From Hyphomicrobium sp. (lineage in GTDB: Bacteria > Pseudomonadota > Alphaproteobacteria > Rhizobiales > Hyphomicrobiaceae), in contig JABFRT010000003.1 in assembly GCA_013141015.1 (NCBI GenBank), forward strand, positions 34,683 through 98,682: 64,000 bases of DNA. Reading direction: 5' to 3'. A program made the translations under genes and the position numbers. Numbering within the stretch: the first letter of the stretch is position 1; each line of letters opens with the position of its first letter. Below are positions 1 through 9,250 of the stretch, one piece after another. The notes below the pieces were generated by a model. That model worked only from the letters and a program-made list of their open reading frames with translations. It did no database searches and was not told the origin of the DNA.

Positions 1-252
1 CAAAGCGGAAGCGGAGTCACTGAAGCGCACCCCGCAATTGACCGTGTCACAGCGCGTTTAGCGCGCGCTTATCCTCAGCTCCTCCAGCGTCCCATGAGCC
101 GCAATCTTGCGGGGCCACTCGCGTCACGCAAGCGTGCGGTGCGGGCCTTACTTTTGCTCGACATAGAAACCATATTGCATCGCATAGGTTTTCTCACCTC
201 CGGTTCGCAAGAACGGTCAACGTGGCGCGATCAATTTGTTGAAGCCTTTTAG
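1..252 (+). CDS. Partial C-terminus of an unrecognised protein (runs in from the left edge)
   Basis: Frame 1 is open from the first base to a TAG at 250-252, giving 83 residues without a start inside the window. The end of the translation (ALLLLDIETILHRIGFLTSG) looks protein-like, with a helix-like hydrophobic stretch. I recognise no family. If real, the gene ends just inside the next CDS when that one starts at the TTG at 236, which would suggest translational coupling with the secreted hydrolase. An 83-codon open frame can occur by chance in GC-rich DNA, so support is moderate at best. Confidence 0.4.
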   Translation, partial: QSGSGVTEAHPAIDRVTARLARAYPQLLQRPMSRNLAGPLASRKRAVRALLLLDIETILHRIGFLTSGSQERSTWRDQFVEAF

Positions 253-1375
253 ACACCGCACGCTATGGATGACGCTGGCACTGCTCGCAGCGGGTCTGTC
301 TGCCGCCAACGTCGCGGCCAAGCCGGCAACCGCGCAGGCCGGCCAGTCCGAGATGCCGCCGTCTGCTGTCAAAGGCCCGGCCGCCGCCGCAACACCCGCT
401 GCACCGCCTAAGCCTGTGCCTGCCGCTAAGCGGCCTGCCGCCGCGCGCAAAGCGCCGCCCTCTGCTGCAAACCCTAGCGCGGCTGCCCAACAGACAGAGC
501 GCCTACGCCTCGTCTCGGGTGTGCGCAGCTGGGTTGTGCAAATGCAGAACCTGGATGTTCGCGCCGCCGCCGCCGCCCCAGCCGACCTGATCGTTGCCGA
601 TGCGACGTCCGGCGCAACGGATGGGCAAGCGCTAACACCTGAAGATGTTGCAGCCTTGAAGCGCCGCCCCGACGGCGGACGGCGCTTGGCGATTTCCTAT
701 CTGTCGATTGGCGAATCCGAAGACTACCGCCCCGACTATTTCAATTCCGAATACATGACCGAGGACGCTCCCGACTGGCTTTTAAAGGAGAATGAGCGGT
801 GGAAGGGCAATCGCTTGATCCGCTTCTGCGAGGAAGGCTGGCAACGCACCATCCTTGGCGATGATGATGGCCGCAACGTCTACAACAGTCTTGACCCCTC
901 GCCGCTCTATAAGCTGATCGAGCTCGGCTTCGACGGCGTTTATCTCGACCGCGTCGATGTCTACAGCGAAGTGCAGAAGGAATGCCCGGACGCCGCCGCC
1001 AAGATGGTGGATTTTGTGGCCCGTCTCGCGGCCCACGCGCGCAAGAAGAACCCGCGCTTCATCGTCATTCTGCAAAATGCCGAAGAGCTTTTGCGTTATC
1101 CGAAAATGGTCGATGCAATAGATGCGATGGCCAAGGAAGACTTGTTCTATGGCGCCGACCACAGCGAGCGCGCCAACGACGCCAGCATGGTAAATGCGAT
1201 CCTCGCCAACCTCGCCTACGCCAAGGCTGCTGGCCGGCCTATATTCGTGCTCGACTACATTCGCGATTCCACCACGCGCGCCGCTGACAAAGCAAAGATT
1301 GAAGCGCAAGGATTTATACCCTATTTCGGGCCACGAAAGCTCGATCAGCTGTGGCTGTCGCAGCAAGCCGAGTAA
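236..1375 (+). CDS. Secreted GH114 / TM1410-like putative glycoside hydrolase (first of two)
   Basis: This is a member of the endo-alpha-1,4-polygalactosaminidase (GH114, MJ1477/TM1410) superfamily, the fold used by the N-terminal hydrolase domain of PelA. Visible hallmarks are YLSIGESEDY (about residues 155-164), GFDGVYLDRVD (231-241) and QNAEELL (280-286). A TTG start at 236 (or 239) gives a basic n-region (KPFRHR) before a hydrophobic signal segment. The ATG at 269 would remove those charges, so the TTG is preferred. Residues 30-85 are an Ala/Pro-rich linker, then the catalytic-type domain fills the rest. The gene is followed 37 bp later by a paralogue and faces the pel operon. Hydrolysis of a galactosaminidic polymer such as Pel is an inference from family and context. 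Confidence 0.78.
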   Translation: MLKPFRHRTLWMTLALLAAGLSAANVAAKPATAQAGQSEMPPSAVKGPAAAATPAAPPKPVPAAKRPAAARKAPPSAANPSAAAQQTERLRLVSGVRSWVVQMQNLDVRAAAAAPADLIVADATSGATDGQALTPEDVAALKRRPDGGRRLAISYLSIGESEDYRPDYFNSEYMTEDAPDWLLKENERWKGNRLIRFCEEGWQRTILGDDDGRNVYNSLDPSPLYKLIELGFDGVYLDRVDVYSEVQKECPDAAAKMVDFVARLAAHARKKNPRFIVILQNAEELLRYPKMVDAIDAMAKEDLFYGADHSERANDASMVNAILANLAYAKAAGRPIFVLDYIRDSTTRAADKAKIEAQGFIPYFGPRKLDQLWLSQQAE

Positions 1376-1412
1376 CGGGACCGGATGCGTCCGGCAGGAT
1401 ACTGCAGATTTG

Positions 1413-2438
1413 ATGATACGATTGATCAGTCTCGCCTTAGCCCTCTTCGCGATAACGCCTGCCGTTCGCGCTGAAGCCACTGCTAAAACGCGCGCCACCG
1501 TCTCCGCTTCAAATGAAGCTGCGGCCTCCAAAGTTGCAGCTCAACGGCGAAAGGCGGCGATGGCCGCTTTCAAAACCTGGGCCATTCAGCTGCGCTTTCT
1601 CGACCGCACGGCATTGGCGGCGTCTCCATTTGATTTGGTCGTCATCGACCACGCGCCGCACCCCAAGAAGGATATCGAGATCCCCTTCACGCGTGATGAA
1701 ATAGCGCCCCTGAAGATAAAGCCCGACGGCTCACGCCGCATTGTGCTGGCGTATTTGTCGATGGGGGAAGCCGAGCGCTATCGCTATTATTGGCAGCCGC
1801 AGTGGGACGCCGCCGAGACACGGCCAAAATGGCTTGGGCCGGAGAATCCGCAATGGGCCGGCAACTATCAGGTGCAGTTTGCCGATCCCGATTGGCAGAC
1901 CGTGATCTTTGGCACGCAGATGAGCGTTCTCGACCGGATCATCGCTGCGGGCTTCGACGGAGTCTATCTGGACCGCGTCGATGCGTTCCAGGATGTCGAA
2001 GCGACAATGCCTGGTGCTGAAGACGCAATGACCGGCTTCGTACAGCGCCTCGCCGATCACGCCCACCGCATCAATCCGGATTTCCTGATCATCATGCAGA
2101 ACGCCGAGGAACTTGCGAAGTCGAAATCGCTGCTCGCGCGTCTCGATGGAATCTCGAAGGAGGATTTGCTGTACGGGTTCGACAATGGCGACGGCCCCAA
2201 TCCGCAGCAGATGGTCACCGACACCGTCAACAATCTGCGCAAGGCCAAACGCGCGGGCCTGAAAGTGATGGTTCTCGAATACGCGCGCACCGCCGAGACC
2301 ATTGCCGCCGCGCAAAAACTGGCTACGCGCGAAGGTTATGTGCTGCACATCACCGACCGAATGCTAGGCGTACTCTCACCCGTTGCGCCCCTGCCGGCAC
2401 CATCCGCGGGCGATCCGCCAGCTGCAATGCAGCGCTAA
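1413..2438 (+). CDS. Secreted GH114 / TM1410-like putative glycoside hydrolase (second of two)
   Basis: This is a paralogue of the preceding gene, about 341 residues from the ATG at 1413, which opens a good signal peptide (MIRLISLALALFAITPAVRA). The frame is open further upstream, but that extension overlaps the previous gene and hides the signal peptide, so it was rejected. Shared family motifs are YLSMGEAERY, GFDGVYLDRVD and QNAEELA, in the same order as in the first copy. It ends 25 bp from the stop of pelG on the other strand, so the two convergent units share a terminator region. The product should be periplasmic or secreted. A role in trimming or degrading Pel polysaccharide is plausible because the adjacent PelA lacks this domain, but activity and substrate are unproven. 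Confidence 0.8.
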   Translation: MIRLISLALALFAITPAVRAEATAKTRATVSASNEAAASKVAAQRRKAAMAAFKTWAIQLRFLDRTALAASPFDLVVIDHAPHPKKDIEIPFTRDEIAPLKIKPDGSRRIVLAYLSMGEAERYRYYWQPQWDAAETRPKWLGPENPQWAGNYQVQFADPDWQTVIFGTQMSVLDRIIAAGFDGVYLDRVDAFQDVEATMPGAEDAMTGFVQRLADHAHRINPDFLIIMQNAEELAKSKSLLARLDGISKEDLLYGFDNGDGPNPQQMVTDTVNNLRKAKRAGLKVMVLEYARTAETIAAAQKLATREGYVLHITDRMLGVLSPVAPLPAPSAGDPPAAMQR

Positions 2439-2463
2439 CCGGCGACGCCTGCCGCGGCAAAAT

Positions 2464-3909
2464 TCATCCGGCGCGCCGCATTACAAGCCGCAGCCAATCG
2501 GCCGGAGTCCACCGCGACCCTTTGATCGACGGGTTATTGCCGATGAAGGTCAGGTAATTCAGCTTGGCGAAGGTGCTCTCGGCGACCAGCAAGGCGACGG
2601 CAGCAGAAATCAAAGCCGCGCTGAAGTAGCCAACGCCATAATAGTCTTCTCCCCATGAGATCGTCAGCGCGGTCAAGCCTAAGTTCAAGGCGAAGAACAA
2701 AATCTGCAACAGGCCATAGAGCCCGCGCCGGTCGAAAAAAACGACCATTGATGTTGCGGCGATGAAGATGAAGTGGAACACCGATCCAAGCGCGCCGTAA
2801 CGAAGAATGGCGATCTGCCGGAATTGCAGATTGAGACTTTCGATGATCGCCGGCGCAGCAAGCACCATCACAACAGCAATGGCCAAATGCGCAACCGTGA
2901 TCAGTGCCAGCGTTTCAAACGAATTGCGCTGCAGCCCGTCGCGCGCCCGCTCGATCTGATCGATGGTGCCGTGATCCTGAATGGTTCCGTAGTAATTCTG
3001 GTAGCGGTCGAAAAAATCGGTCTCGAGTTTGACGACGAACTGGGCGAGGGCCGGAATGATGACCAGGGACGCTATGAACATGGCGCTGTCGTAAAGCGGC
3101 GCGTGGATCAGCCCGCCATCCACGCTTTGCCCCTCGCGCGAGAACCAGAAAACCCATTTGTCGGCCCACACGCCAGCCGTGCCAAACAGCGCGCCAATCG
3201 CCAGATAGGCATAAGTCGAGAAGCCGCCAAACAGCGCCTTGAATTCACCGGCAACCGAACCGCCTGCAACCGGAAACGTCGCCAACACGCGGAACGCCAA
3301 GCCAAGCAACGTGATCGTCAATCCGGACGTGAAGCCCCACACCATGCCAGCGGCGCCAAGCCCGGTCAGCGCCGCAGCTGTGGACGCTGCAACCGCAATC
3401 ACGAGACCAACCGAGAACGTCAGCGTGATGCCGTTGTAGTCGCGCACCGCGCCGCAAAATGCGACGGCGACCCAGATCATAGCGACGACAGATGTGGTCG
3501 CAAACAACGCGATAGCCAGTTTTGCCGGCACCGAAAAGATCAGCACCAACGCCAATACGCCGAGTGCCACAACCGCAACCGCAAGCACCATCGCCGCGAC
3601 CAGCAAAGGCCGGACGTGATCTGCGCGGCGCTGCCAAAGCTGATCAGCCAGCAAGCGGGTGGCGACAATCGTCACGGGAGCGGCCAGCACCAGTGACGTT
3701 GCAAACGCGTAAATGATGATGGCGCGAAAAGTCGAGAGCGTTTCATAGCCGGCAAGCGGCTCCGACGACGCGGTAATTGCCGCCAAGCTCAGAATGGTGA
3801 ACAGCCAGGGGCCCGCGGCAATCACCGCCGCATGCCCCGCCGCACCGGCCACTGATGTGAGTGTGTTGTTGCGGCTTAACGAGCGCAGCGCAAATCCGAT
3901 GCCCGCCAT
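2464..3909 (-). CDS. pelG: PelG, Pel polysaccharide inner-membrane transporter
   Basis: PelG is the Wzx/MATE-like membrane component of the Pel synthase complex and is thought to move the polymer across the inner membrane with PelF, PelD and PelE. The 481-residue protein starts MAGIGFALRSLSRN, the characteristic PelG opening, and has about 12 hydrophobic segments over its length. It is the last gene of the operon and begins 1 bp after the pelF stop, so the two are translationally close. The stop lies 25 bp from that of the convergent GH114-like gene. Length is as expected for the family. Identification is firm; transport of this particular polymer is inferred from homologues. Confidence 0.93.
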   Translation of the reverse strand: MAGIGFALRSLSRNNTLTSVAGAAGHAAVIAAGPWLFTILSLAAITASSEPLAGYETLSTFRAIIIYAFATSLVLAAPVTIVATRLLADQLWQRRADHVRPLLVAAMVLAVAVVALGVLALVLIFSVPAKLAIALFATTSVVAMIWVAVAFCGAVRDYNGITLTFSVGLVIAVAASTAAALTGLGAAGMVWGFTSGLTITLLGLAFRVLATFPVAGGSVAGEFKALFGGFSTYAYLAIGALFGTAGVWADKWVFWFSREGQSVDGGLIHAPLYDSAMFIASLVIIPALAQFVVKLETDFFDRYQNYYGTIQDHGTIDQIERARDGLQRNSFETLALITVAHLAIAVVMVLAAPAIIESLNLQFRQIAILRYGALGSVFHFIFIAATSMVVFFDRRGLYGLLQILFFALNLGLTALTISWGEDYYGVGYFSAALISAAVALLVAESTFAKLNYLTFIGNNPSIKGSRWTPADWLRLVMRRAG

Positions 3910-3910
3910 C

Positions 3911-5455
3911 TCAGGTCCTCGCCATCGGATGCTGATCCGCCGTTTCAGCCGTCATCAACCGCGCGTAAAGCGAGCTGTACGCATCGGTTGCCTTCTTCGA
4001 TGTGTAGTGGGCCGCAACGCGGGCGCGCAAAGCCTCTCCTGCCTGGCGGCGCAAATTTGTATCGAGAAGGTACGCGCCGCATGCCGCCGCGATTTCATCG
4101 GCGGCCGCCAGATGGGTGATCGTGCCGCCATGGCCGATGCGCGGATTCTCGCTGGCATGGCCTTCAAGAATTTCGCGGCAAGACCCGACATCCGTCGAAA
4201 CAAACGGAATACCGGCAGCGCCGGCTTCGAGCACCACCAGCGGCTGGCTTTCGCTCAGCGACGTCAGCACCATCACGTGGATTTGCCCGAGGTACTCGAG
4301 AATATTGACGGGGCCTGTGAAGATGACGGTGTCCTCGAGTGCGTATTCAGCAACCAGCGCTTGGCATTCCTTGAAATATTCCGGGTCTTCGTCGGTCGGG
4401 CCAATGACCCAGGCGCGCAGATTTGCAACGCTGGATTTGAGCAGGTTGGCCGCTTCGATGTAGGTTTTCACGTCCTTGATCGGCACGACGCGTCCGATTA
4501 GCGCCATCGTCGGCCGCTCCGTTTCGGGGGCTGGGGCTATGGCCTGGAAACGCGCCAGATCGATGCCGTTGGCGATGACTTTAAGTTTACGTGCGTCCGC
4601 GCCGAGCAGCGCTTGCGGCCGCTGATTGTCGGAATACAGCGTCACAACATCAGTGACGGTTTCATAACAGGTGCGCGCGTAGGCTTCGAAGGCGCGGATC
4701 CACATGTCGCGCAGATCGATGCGCGGATCATCGAGCACATGGCCTTTGTCGATCGTGTCGGCGACCCAATCAGCCATCAGCAATTCAATGCGCCGCTCGT
4801 TGGTGTAGATGCCGTGCTCAGTAAGCAGTGCGGGGCGGCCGGTCTCAAGCCGGGCACGCGCCGCAAGCAAACCCGCGTACCCGGTCGAAATCGTGTGATA
4901 GGCCTTGGCGCGGGGCAATGGGAATTCCAGCACCGACAGCATACCGCCGAGCAGCGCCCGCCACGCCCAGAAGTAATGAAGGAACGAGCCGTTCGGCATT
5001 TCCTGACGGTACATATCCTGCGCGAGCTGCCAGGCGGCCGGCGAATTGAACAGCTGGCTCAGGTTTTGTTTGCGCCGCAGATAGGCGAGCTCGTCCATCG
5101 CTTCGGTGAGCGCAATTGCCCCGCCACCAGTCATCAGGCGCGTCAGACAATCGCCCAAGCGTTCGATACCGATGGGTACTTTCCCACCCGCTGAAGGGCG
5201 TGCGCCAAACTGCTGCAAATAGAGATGATCGAGGTGCAAGAGGTTTTCTGGCGCAGCATAGCGCGATGGCATTTTCATCGGCGCCGGCCACAGCGCAACC
5301 ACCGAGAACCTCGTATCGGGTTGCGATTTGATCAACCAGTCGATCCATGCCGAAACGCCGCCAGGGATATAAGGATAGCACCCTTCAACGATGATGCAGA
5401 TGTCGGCGTCTGCGGACGCGGCGTTGGTGTTTGCGAGGGGGATTGGCTTCGTCAC
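3911..5455 (-). CDS. pelF: PelF, cytosolic Pel glycosyltransferase (GT4)
   Basis: PelF is the UDP-sugar-dependent glycosyltransferase that polymerises the Pel chain. The 514-residue protein has the N-terminal PelF-specific (DUF3492-type) domain with IIVEGCYPYIPGGVSAW at about residues 21-37. The C-terminal GT4 half carries the nucleotide-sugar region RVVPIKDVKTYIEAAN and the ESQPLVVLEAG loop (the EX7E-type motif), followed by GIPFVSTDVGSCREIL. The start overlaps the pelE stop by 4 bp, and pelG follows immediately. There is no signal peptide, consistent with a cytosolic enzyme recruited to the membrane by the other Pel proteins. Length matches the family. Confidence 0.95.
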   Translation of the reverse strand: MTKPIPLANTNAASADADICIIVEGCYPYIPGGVSAWIDWLIKSQPDTRFSVVALWPAPMKMPSRYAAPENLLHLDHLYLQQFGARPSAGGKVPIGIERLGDCLTRLMTGGGAIALTEAMDELAYLRRKQNLSQLFNSPAAWQLAQDMYRQEMPNGSFLHYFWAWRALLGGMLSVLEFPLPRAKAYHTISTGYAGLLAARARLETGRPALLTEHGIYTNERRIELLMADWVADTIDKGHVLDDPRIDLRDMWIRAFEAYARTCYETVTDVVTLYSDNQRPQALLGADARKLKVIANGIDLARFQAIAPAPETERPTMALIGRVVPIKDVKTYIEAANLLKSSVANLRAWVIGPTDEDPEYFKECQALVAEYALEDTVIFTGPVNILEYLGQIHVMVLTSLSESQPLVVLEAGAAGIPFVSTDVGSCREILEGHASENPRIGHGGTITHLAAADEIAAACGAYLLDTNLRRQAGEALRARVAAHYTSKKATDAYSSLYARLMTAETADQHPMART

Positions 5456-6429
5456 GCGGCCATGCTCCCGTTTACCCGGCGCAGGCGATACCGGCTGTCA
5501 ACAACGAGGTTGTGGATGCGCCGCGAGACGCGGAAGTCGGCGTGCCGCCCGGCGGTCACAAGAAAGCGTTCGATAACAGGTGCCGTCTCACGGTTCGCGT
5601 CTCCTGCCGCCGTCCGCACCTCATGGCTCGTAACCAACGCGACCTGCAGAGTTTCCGTGGCGGCCTTGCGGCATTTGTCTGCGTCAGCGCGGTCGACGAG
5701 CGTGCACCCGGCAAGCCGCATCAATTCAGCCGCGTCGGCAATGCGGTGCGCGCTTGCGCGCCGGTCTCGCACAGATGTCAGCGCCTTGATGCGCGCTTTA
5801 AGATCGCCGCGGACACGCGCCACAACGGCGGCGGCTTGCACGCGCACCACCGGCTCCTCGCTGCGCAACGCCGCTTGCAGCGCGGGCGCGAAATCGGTGT
5901 GGAAGCGGCGCGCCATCAGGCCAAGGGCCGCCTGGCGCTCGACAAGTGTGCCGTGAGCGATCACGTCTTCGAAACTCTCGGGCGCCTGCGCTTGCGTCCG
6001 CAAGACGCGGCCCGCCACTACGCGGTCGGTCAATTCGGTGGACGCATCGGCGTGGCGCGCGTGCGCCAAGCGGTCATACCAAGCCTGCAGCACTTCCGGC
6101 CCGGCGCCGGCATGGTCGACAAATGCGAGGGCCGCAAGAGACGCAAACGCACCAGCGGGACCTGCAACCGCGATCACCAGGAACATCAACGCCGCAACCG
6201 TCAGATCTGCGCCAAGGTCACGATCCTGGAATAAGATGAGACCAACAGCCAGCACTGTTGCGAGGTGGAAGCCGATGGTCCAGGCGAGCGGTACATCGGC
6301 TGAGAATGCCAGCAGCACAACGACGGCTTCTGCCCCCAGCGCGAATGCAGCTGCCACCGCTTCGCGGCCCGATAGGCCGGCCGGTTGCTGTGATTTCGCC
6401 GGAATATGAGGCTCGCGTGCCATCTGCAA
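5452..6429 (-). CDS. pelE: PelE, membrane protein with helical repeats of the Pel complex
   Basis: This 325-residue protein lies exactly where PelE sits between PelD and PelF and has the PelE layout. Two or three hydrophobic segments (about residues 23-46, 50-67 and 75-100) are followed by an alpha-helical, repeat-like cytosolic half rich in Ala and Arg (from about residue 135). PelE homologues have TPR-like helical repeats and interact with PelD in the inner-membrane synthase complex. It starts immediately after the pelD stop and overlaps the pelF start by 4 bp. Sequence conservation in this family is low, so the call rests on topology, length (Pseudomonas PelE is similar) and gene order. 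Confidence 0.8.
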   Translation of the reverse strand: MQMAREPHIPAKSQQPAGLSGREAVAAAFALGAEAVVVLLAFSADVPLAWTIGFHLATVLAVGLILFQDRDLGADLTVAALMFLVIAVAGPAGAFASLAALAFVDHAGAGPEVLQAWYDRLAHARHADASTELTDRVVAGRVLRTQAQAPESFEDVIAHGTLVERQAALGLMARRFHTDFAPALQAALRSEEPVVRVQAAAVVARVRGDLKARIKALTSVRDRRASAHRIADAAELMRLAGCTLVDRADADKCRKAATETLQVALVTSHEVRTAAGDANRETAPVIERFLVTAGRHADFRVSRRIHNLVVDSRYRLRRVNGSMAA

Positions 6430-7545
6430 TCAATCTGCTCCGGCGCCGCGCAGCGGCTTGCGGCTGCCAGCCTTTGCTGTGTGTGGGGCGTTCTCATTCG
6501 ACGATTGAATGGCACCTTCCGACTTCCAGCCGCGTGACATCCGCGCCCCGGCTGGCGGCACCTCCACGCGTACCACCGGCTCTGACAGCACCACCGCAAG
6601 CAACCGCGATATCAGCGCCAGGTGCGCGGGCGTTGCGCGGTCAAGGAATGCCGGATCCATCATTTCAATTTTCAGCATTGCAGTGACGCGGTTGCCGTCG
6701 GGCGTCAGGACCGGATGCGCTGCAAGGCCATGGCCGGCCAGCACCGCTTCGTCGCCGGTGTTGAGCATTGAGACCGTGCGGCGGTCGCCGACGACGGCGC
6801 GATATAGCGGATGTGCTGCTGCAATGCCGGTTGCCCACGGCGCGGTATCGCCCCACCCACTGCGGCTTGCCACATCGAGGCCGTTGGGCGTGACCGCGAA
6901 AACAGAGACTTGGGCGCCGGGCCACAGCATTCGGGTTATGGTCTCGAGCGCACCATCGACACTGATGCTGGGCTCAGCCATAGGCGCCAGCGCGTCAAGC
7001 ACCGGCTTCACGGGGGCTGCAAGGCGCGTGGTCAACTGGCGCTCAAGACGCTGGCAGCGCGCTTCAAGATCGCTGGCGTAAGCCGCCAGATGTTGCGCTT
7101 CGCCCGTGCGCTGTATCAGAGCCTGGCGCACGCGCTGCTTTTCAGCGATCTGGCGCAAGCGGAATTGTCCGAGCACCAGCGCCACGCCGATCCAAAGGAT
7201 CGGTAGCGCCCAGATGCGCAGCAAGTAAGTGAAAAAGTTTTCACCGACGGCCTGTTCCGCAACGCCGTTGAACACATAGATGGCGGTTGCGGCGGCGGCC
7301 GCCATCAGACCGGCGATCGTGCCGTATTGCAGTGAGAGCAACAGCACCGGTAGCCAGAACGGACTAGGTTCAAGCGATGAAAATCCAAGCGACGGAAAGG
7401 CCGCGTCGATGATGACGATCATCGCCATCAGCACGCCAAGCTCGATCAGCGCGCCGGGTGGCGGGAGCACAGGTAAGCCGTCGGTGCCACTCCAGCGCTT
7501 GAGCTGGGTCCACGAGGTGATCCAGGTGGTCTTGAGATCGCTCAC
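6430..7545 (-). CDS. pelD: PelD-like inner-membrane protein with GAF domain but no GGDEF domain
   Basis: PelD is the membrane scaffold and, in Pseudomonas, the c-di-GMP receptor of the Pel complex. This 371-residue protein has about four membrane segments (roughly residues 32-50, 62-78, 79-95 and 107-127). A basic coiled-coil-like helix follows (130-175), then a GAF domain (about 180-325), then a charged, low-complexity tail to 371. The family's C-terminal degenerate GGDEF domain, which holds the RxxD inhibitory-site motif that binds c-di-GMP, is absent: the chain ends shortly after the GAF domain and pelE begins at the next base. The start is a GTG preceded by AAGGA. Identity is supported by topology and gene order; the missing domain is direct from length. 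Confidence 0.85.
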   Translation of the reverse strand: MSDLKTTWITSWTQLKRWSGTDGLPVLPPPGALIELGVLMAMIVIIDAAFPSLGFSSLEPSPFWLPVLLLSLQYGTIAGLMAAAAATAIYVFNGVAEQAVGENFFTYLLRIWALPILWIGVALVLGQFRLRQIAEKQRVRQALIQRTGEAQHLAAYASDLEARCQRLERQLTTRLAAPVKPVLDALAPMAEPSISVDGALETITRMLWPGAQVSVFAVTPNGLDVASRSGWGDTAPWATGIAAAHPLYRAVVGDRRTVSMLNTGDEAVLAGHGLAAHPVLTPDGNRVTAMLKIEMMDPAFLDRATPAHLALISRLLAVVLSEPVVRVEVPPAGARMSRGWKSEGAIQSSNENAPHTAKAGSRKPLRGAGAD

Positions 7546-7684
7546 GCTGGCGGGTCCTTGATCGGGCTGGCTTGATAGTCCGGCGCAAACGTACCGTCAG
7601 ACGAGCGCGGCGGCAACGCGGCACAGCACGTCAGCTTAGCACGGCAATCCGGCTGAACGGCAGCTGTGGCCTTTGTGGTGAACG

Positions 7685-9250
7685 TCATGGCGCACCATCC
7701 CCTGCGGGTTCGCTTTTGCCGGCAGGCTGGCCAAGCGGTAGCTGTCCCTTTGGCGACGGCAAGCCGTTTGGCTGCTTGGCAAAGCGCCGTTTGGCACGCA
7801 GCGTCGATAACTTCTTGCTCCGCTGCAGCACGCGTGATGTCTTCTTCAATAATTTGGCACCGCCGCCCCGCGCGCCTGCACGAGCATCCCGGCCGCGGCC
7901 GTCAGCGTTCCCCGACACATACCCAGGAGGCGGCTTCGGCCCGACGAATAGCGCCTGCATGCGCCGTTGCGCGTCGGTCGTCATCGACGCGTGGAGTGAC
8001 CTGCGCCACTGATCAAGTGGATCGACCAGCAGCACCGTGCGCGATCGCGACGCGAGTGGCCCGCGCCCAGGGCCAGCTTGCGGATCGAGCGGCGCCTGCG
8101 CACCAGTAAGCACGCCTGCCGCGGCAGCACCGGCTGGGGCCTGCGACGTGCCCGGCGGCGCGCCATCAGTCATCGCACCGCGCACCTCATCGGCCTCTGC
8201 TTTGGCCGCAACGCCGTCCAGAGCCGCCGCTAATGTGCGCAGCGTTTGCTCAGGCAATTGCGCTAAGCCAAACTGCCGGGCTCCTTTCAACGCGGTGCGG
8301 GCGTCACCTGCCGCCAGCGCCGCATCAACGAAGCGAACCGCCGTCTCAGGCTCAACACCTTGCGCCCGCTCAAGCCAGCCGCGCAAATACAGGATTGCCG
8401 CGCCGCTTTGTGTCTTCTCGATCAGGCGTTCGGCAACGGTCAGCGATATACTGTCTCCGGGCGAGCCTGAATCTTTGGCGACCTCGATTGCTGAATCTGG
8501 GAACTTGCTGCGCGCCAGCAAGTCTATCAAACCAATCGCCATTGCATCGTCCTTGGCCGAGCGGATCCAGCGCAGCGCCCGGCGCTCGGCATCTTTCGGC
8601 TGGTCCTGCTCGACCAGAAGCTGGAGCAATTGATAGCGCTCGCGCGTTGTCTTCAGGCGCTTCAAGTCATCAATGGATTTGAGCAGCGCCGCCGCTTGGA
8701 TTTTGTCGCCATCGGCTGCCACGAGTTCGGCGAGCCGCGACAGATCCTCGGGTCGCCGGTAGCCCTTCTGGCGGCAGCGCTGCAACGCCTGCTGTTCGGC
8801 GGCCGCATCGCCCTTGAAGCGCAGACGGCCGATCAACTCGCGGCAAGTGCTTTCCGAATAGCGCAGGTCAATAATATCGTGCAGCGTTGCGATATACGCG
8901 CCGTCTTTCTGGCTGTTTTTGTAAAATTGAGCCAAGCGCCGTTTGAGTGCAGCGTCGCGCGGGCGCTCCTTGACCATGTCTTCAAGGATGGCCTGAGCTT
9001 TGCCGACGTTGCCCTCGTTTTCATAAAGCGCCAGGATCTGGTGGAGCGTGCGATAGCGCCGGTCGCCGCCGTTGACCTGCTGTTCGAGTATGGCCAGCGC
9101 CTCAGCTGAGTGGCCGTCGCGCTCAAGCATGGCGACGCGTTCATTCTCGCCGGGCAACAGCACCCATCCGCCGATGATGGCACCTGCAAACACGATGGCC
9201 ATGATCAACCGGTCAGGGCGGATAGCCGGAAGCAGCGCTCTAGCGTTCAT
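7685..9250 (-). CDS. pelB: PelB-like periplasmic TPR protein, lacking the outer-membrane barrel
   Basis: PelB normally has a membrane anchor, many TPR repeats and a C-terminal outer-membrane beta-barrel, nearly 1,200 residues in Pseudomonas. Here there are only 521 residues: an N-terminal membrane helix (about residues 10-30), then helical TPR-like repeats from about 35 to 380. The tail is low-complexity and strongly basic (Gly/Arg/Lys/Pro-rich), with no barrel. The ATG at 9250 overlaps the pelA stop by 11 bp; an upstream TTG is possible but has no advantage. The call depends on its position between pelA and pelD plus the anchor-TPR layout. It could equally be a PelB-replacing TPR protein. 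A 139-bp gap separates it from pelD. Confidence 0.7.
   Translation of the reverse strand: MNARALLPAIRPDRLIMAIVFAGAIIGGWVLLPGENERVAMLERDGHSAEALAILEQQVNGGDRRYRTLHQILALYENEGNVGKAQAILEDMVKERPRDAALKRRLAQFYKNSQKDGAYIATLHDIIDLRYSESTCRELIGRLRFKGDAAAEQQALQRCRQKGYRRPEDLSRLAELVAADGDKIQAAALLKSIDDLKRLKTTRERYQLLQLLVEQDQPKDAERRALRWIRSAKDDAMAIGLIDLLARSKFPDSAIEVAKDSGSPGDSISLTVAERLIEKTQSGAAILYLRGWLERAQGVEPETAVRFVDAALAAGDARTALKGARQFGLAQLPEQTLRTLAAALDGVAAKAEADEVRGAMTDGAPPGTSQAPAGAAAAGVLTGAQAPLDPQAGPGRGPLASRSRTVLLVDPLDQWRRSLHASMTTDAQRRMQALFVGPKPPPGYVSGNADGRGRDARAGARGGGAKLLKKTSRVLQRSKKLSTLRAKRRFAKQPNGLPSPKGQLPLGQPAGKSEPAGDGAP

Noticed and set aside
2773..3696. 307-codon plus-strand frame rich in Arg/His/Gln
   Set aside because: Antisense to pelG; composition is that of a shadow frame and no family is visible.
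7546..7684. Possible pelC between pelB and pelD
   Set aside because: Only 139 bp and no frame with a lipoprotein signal.
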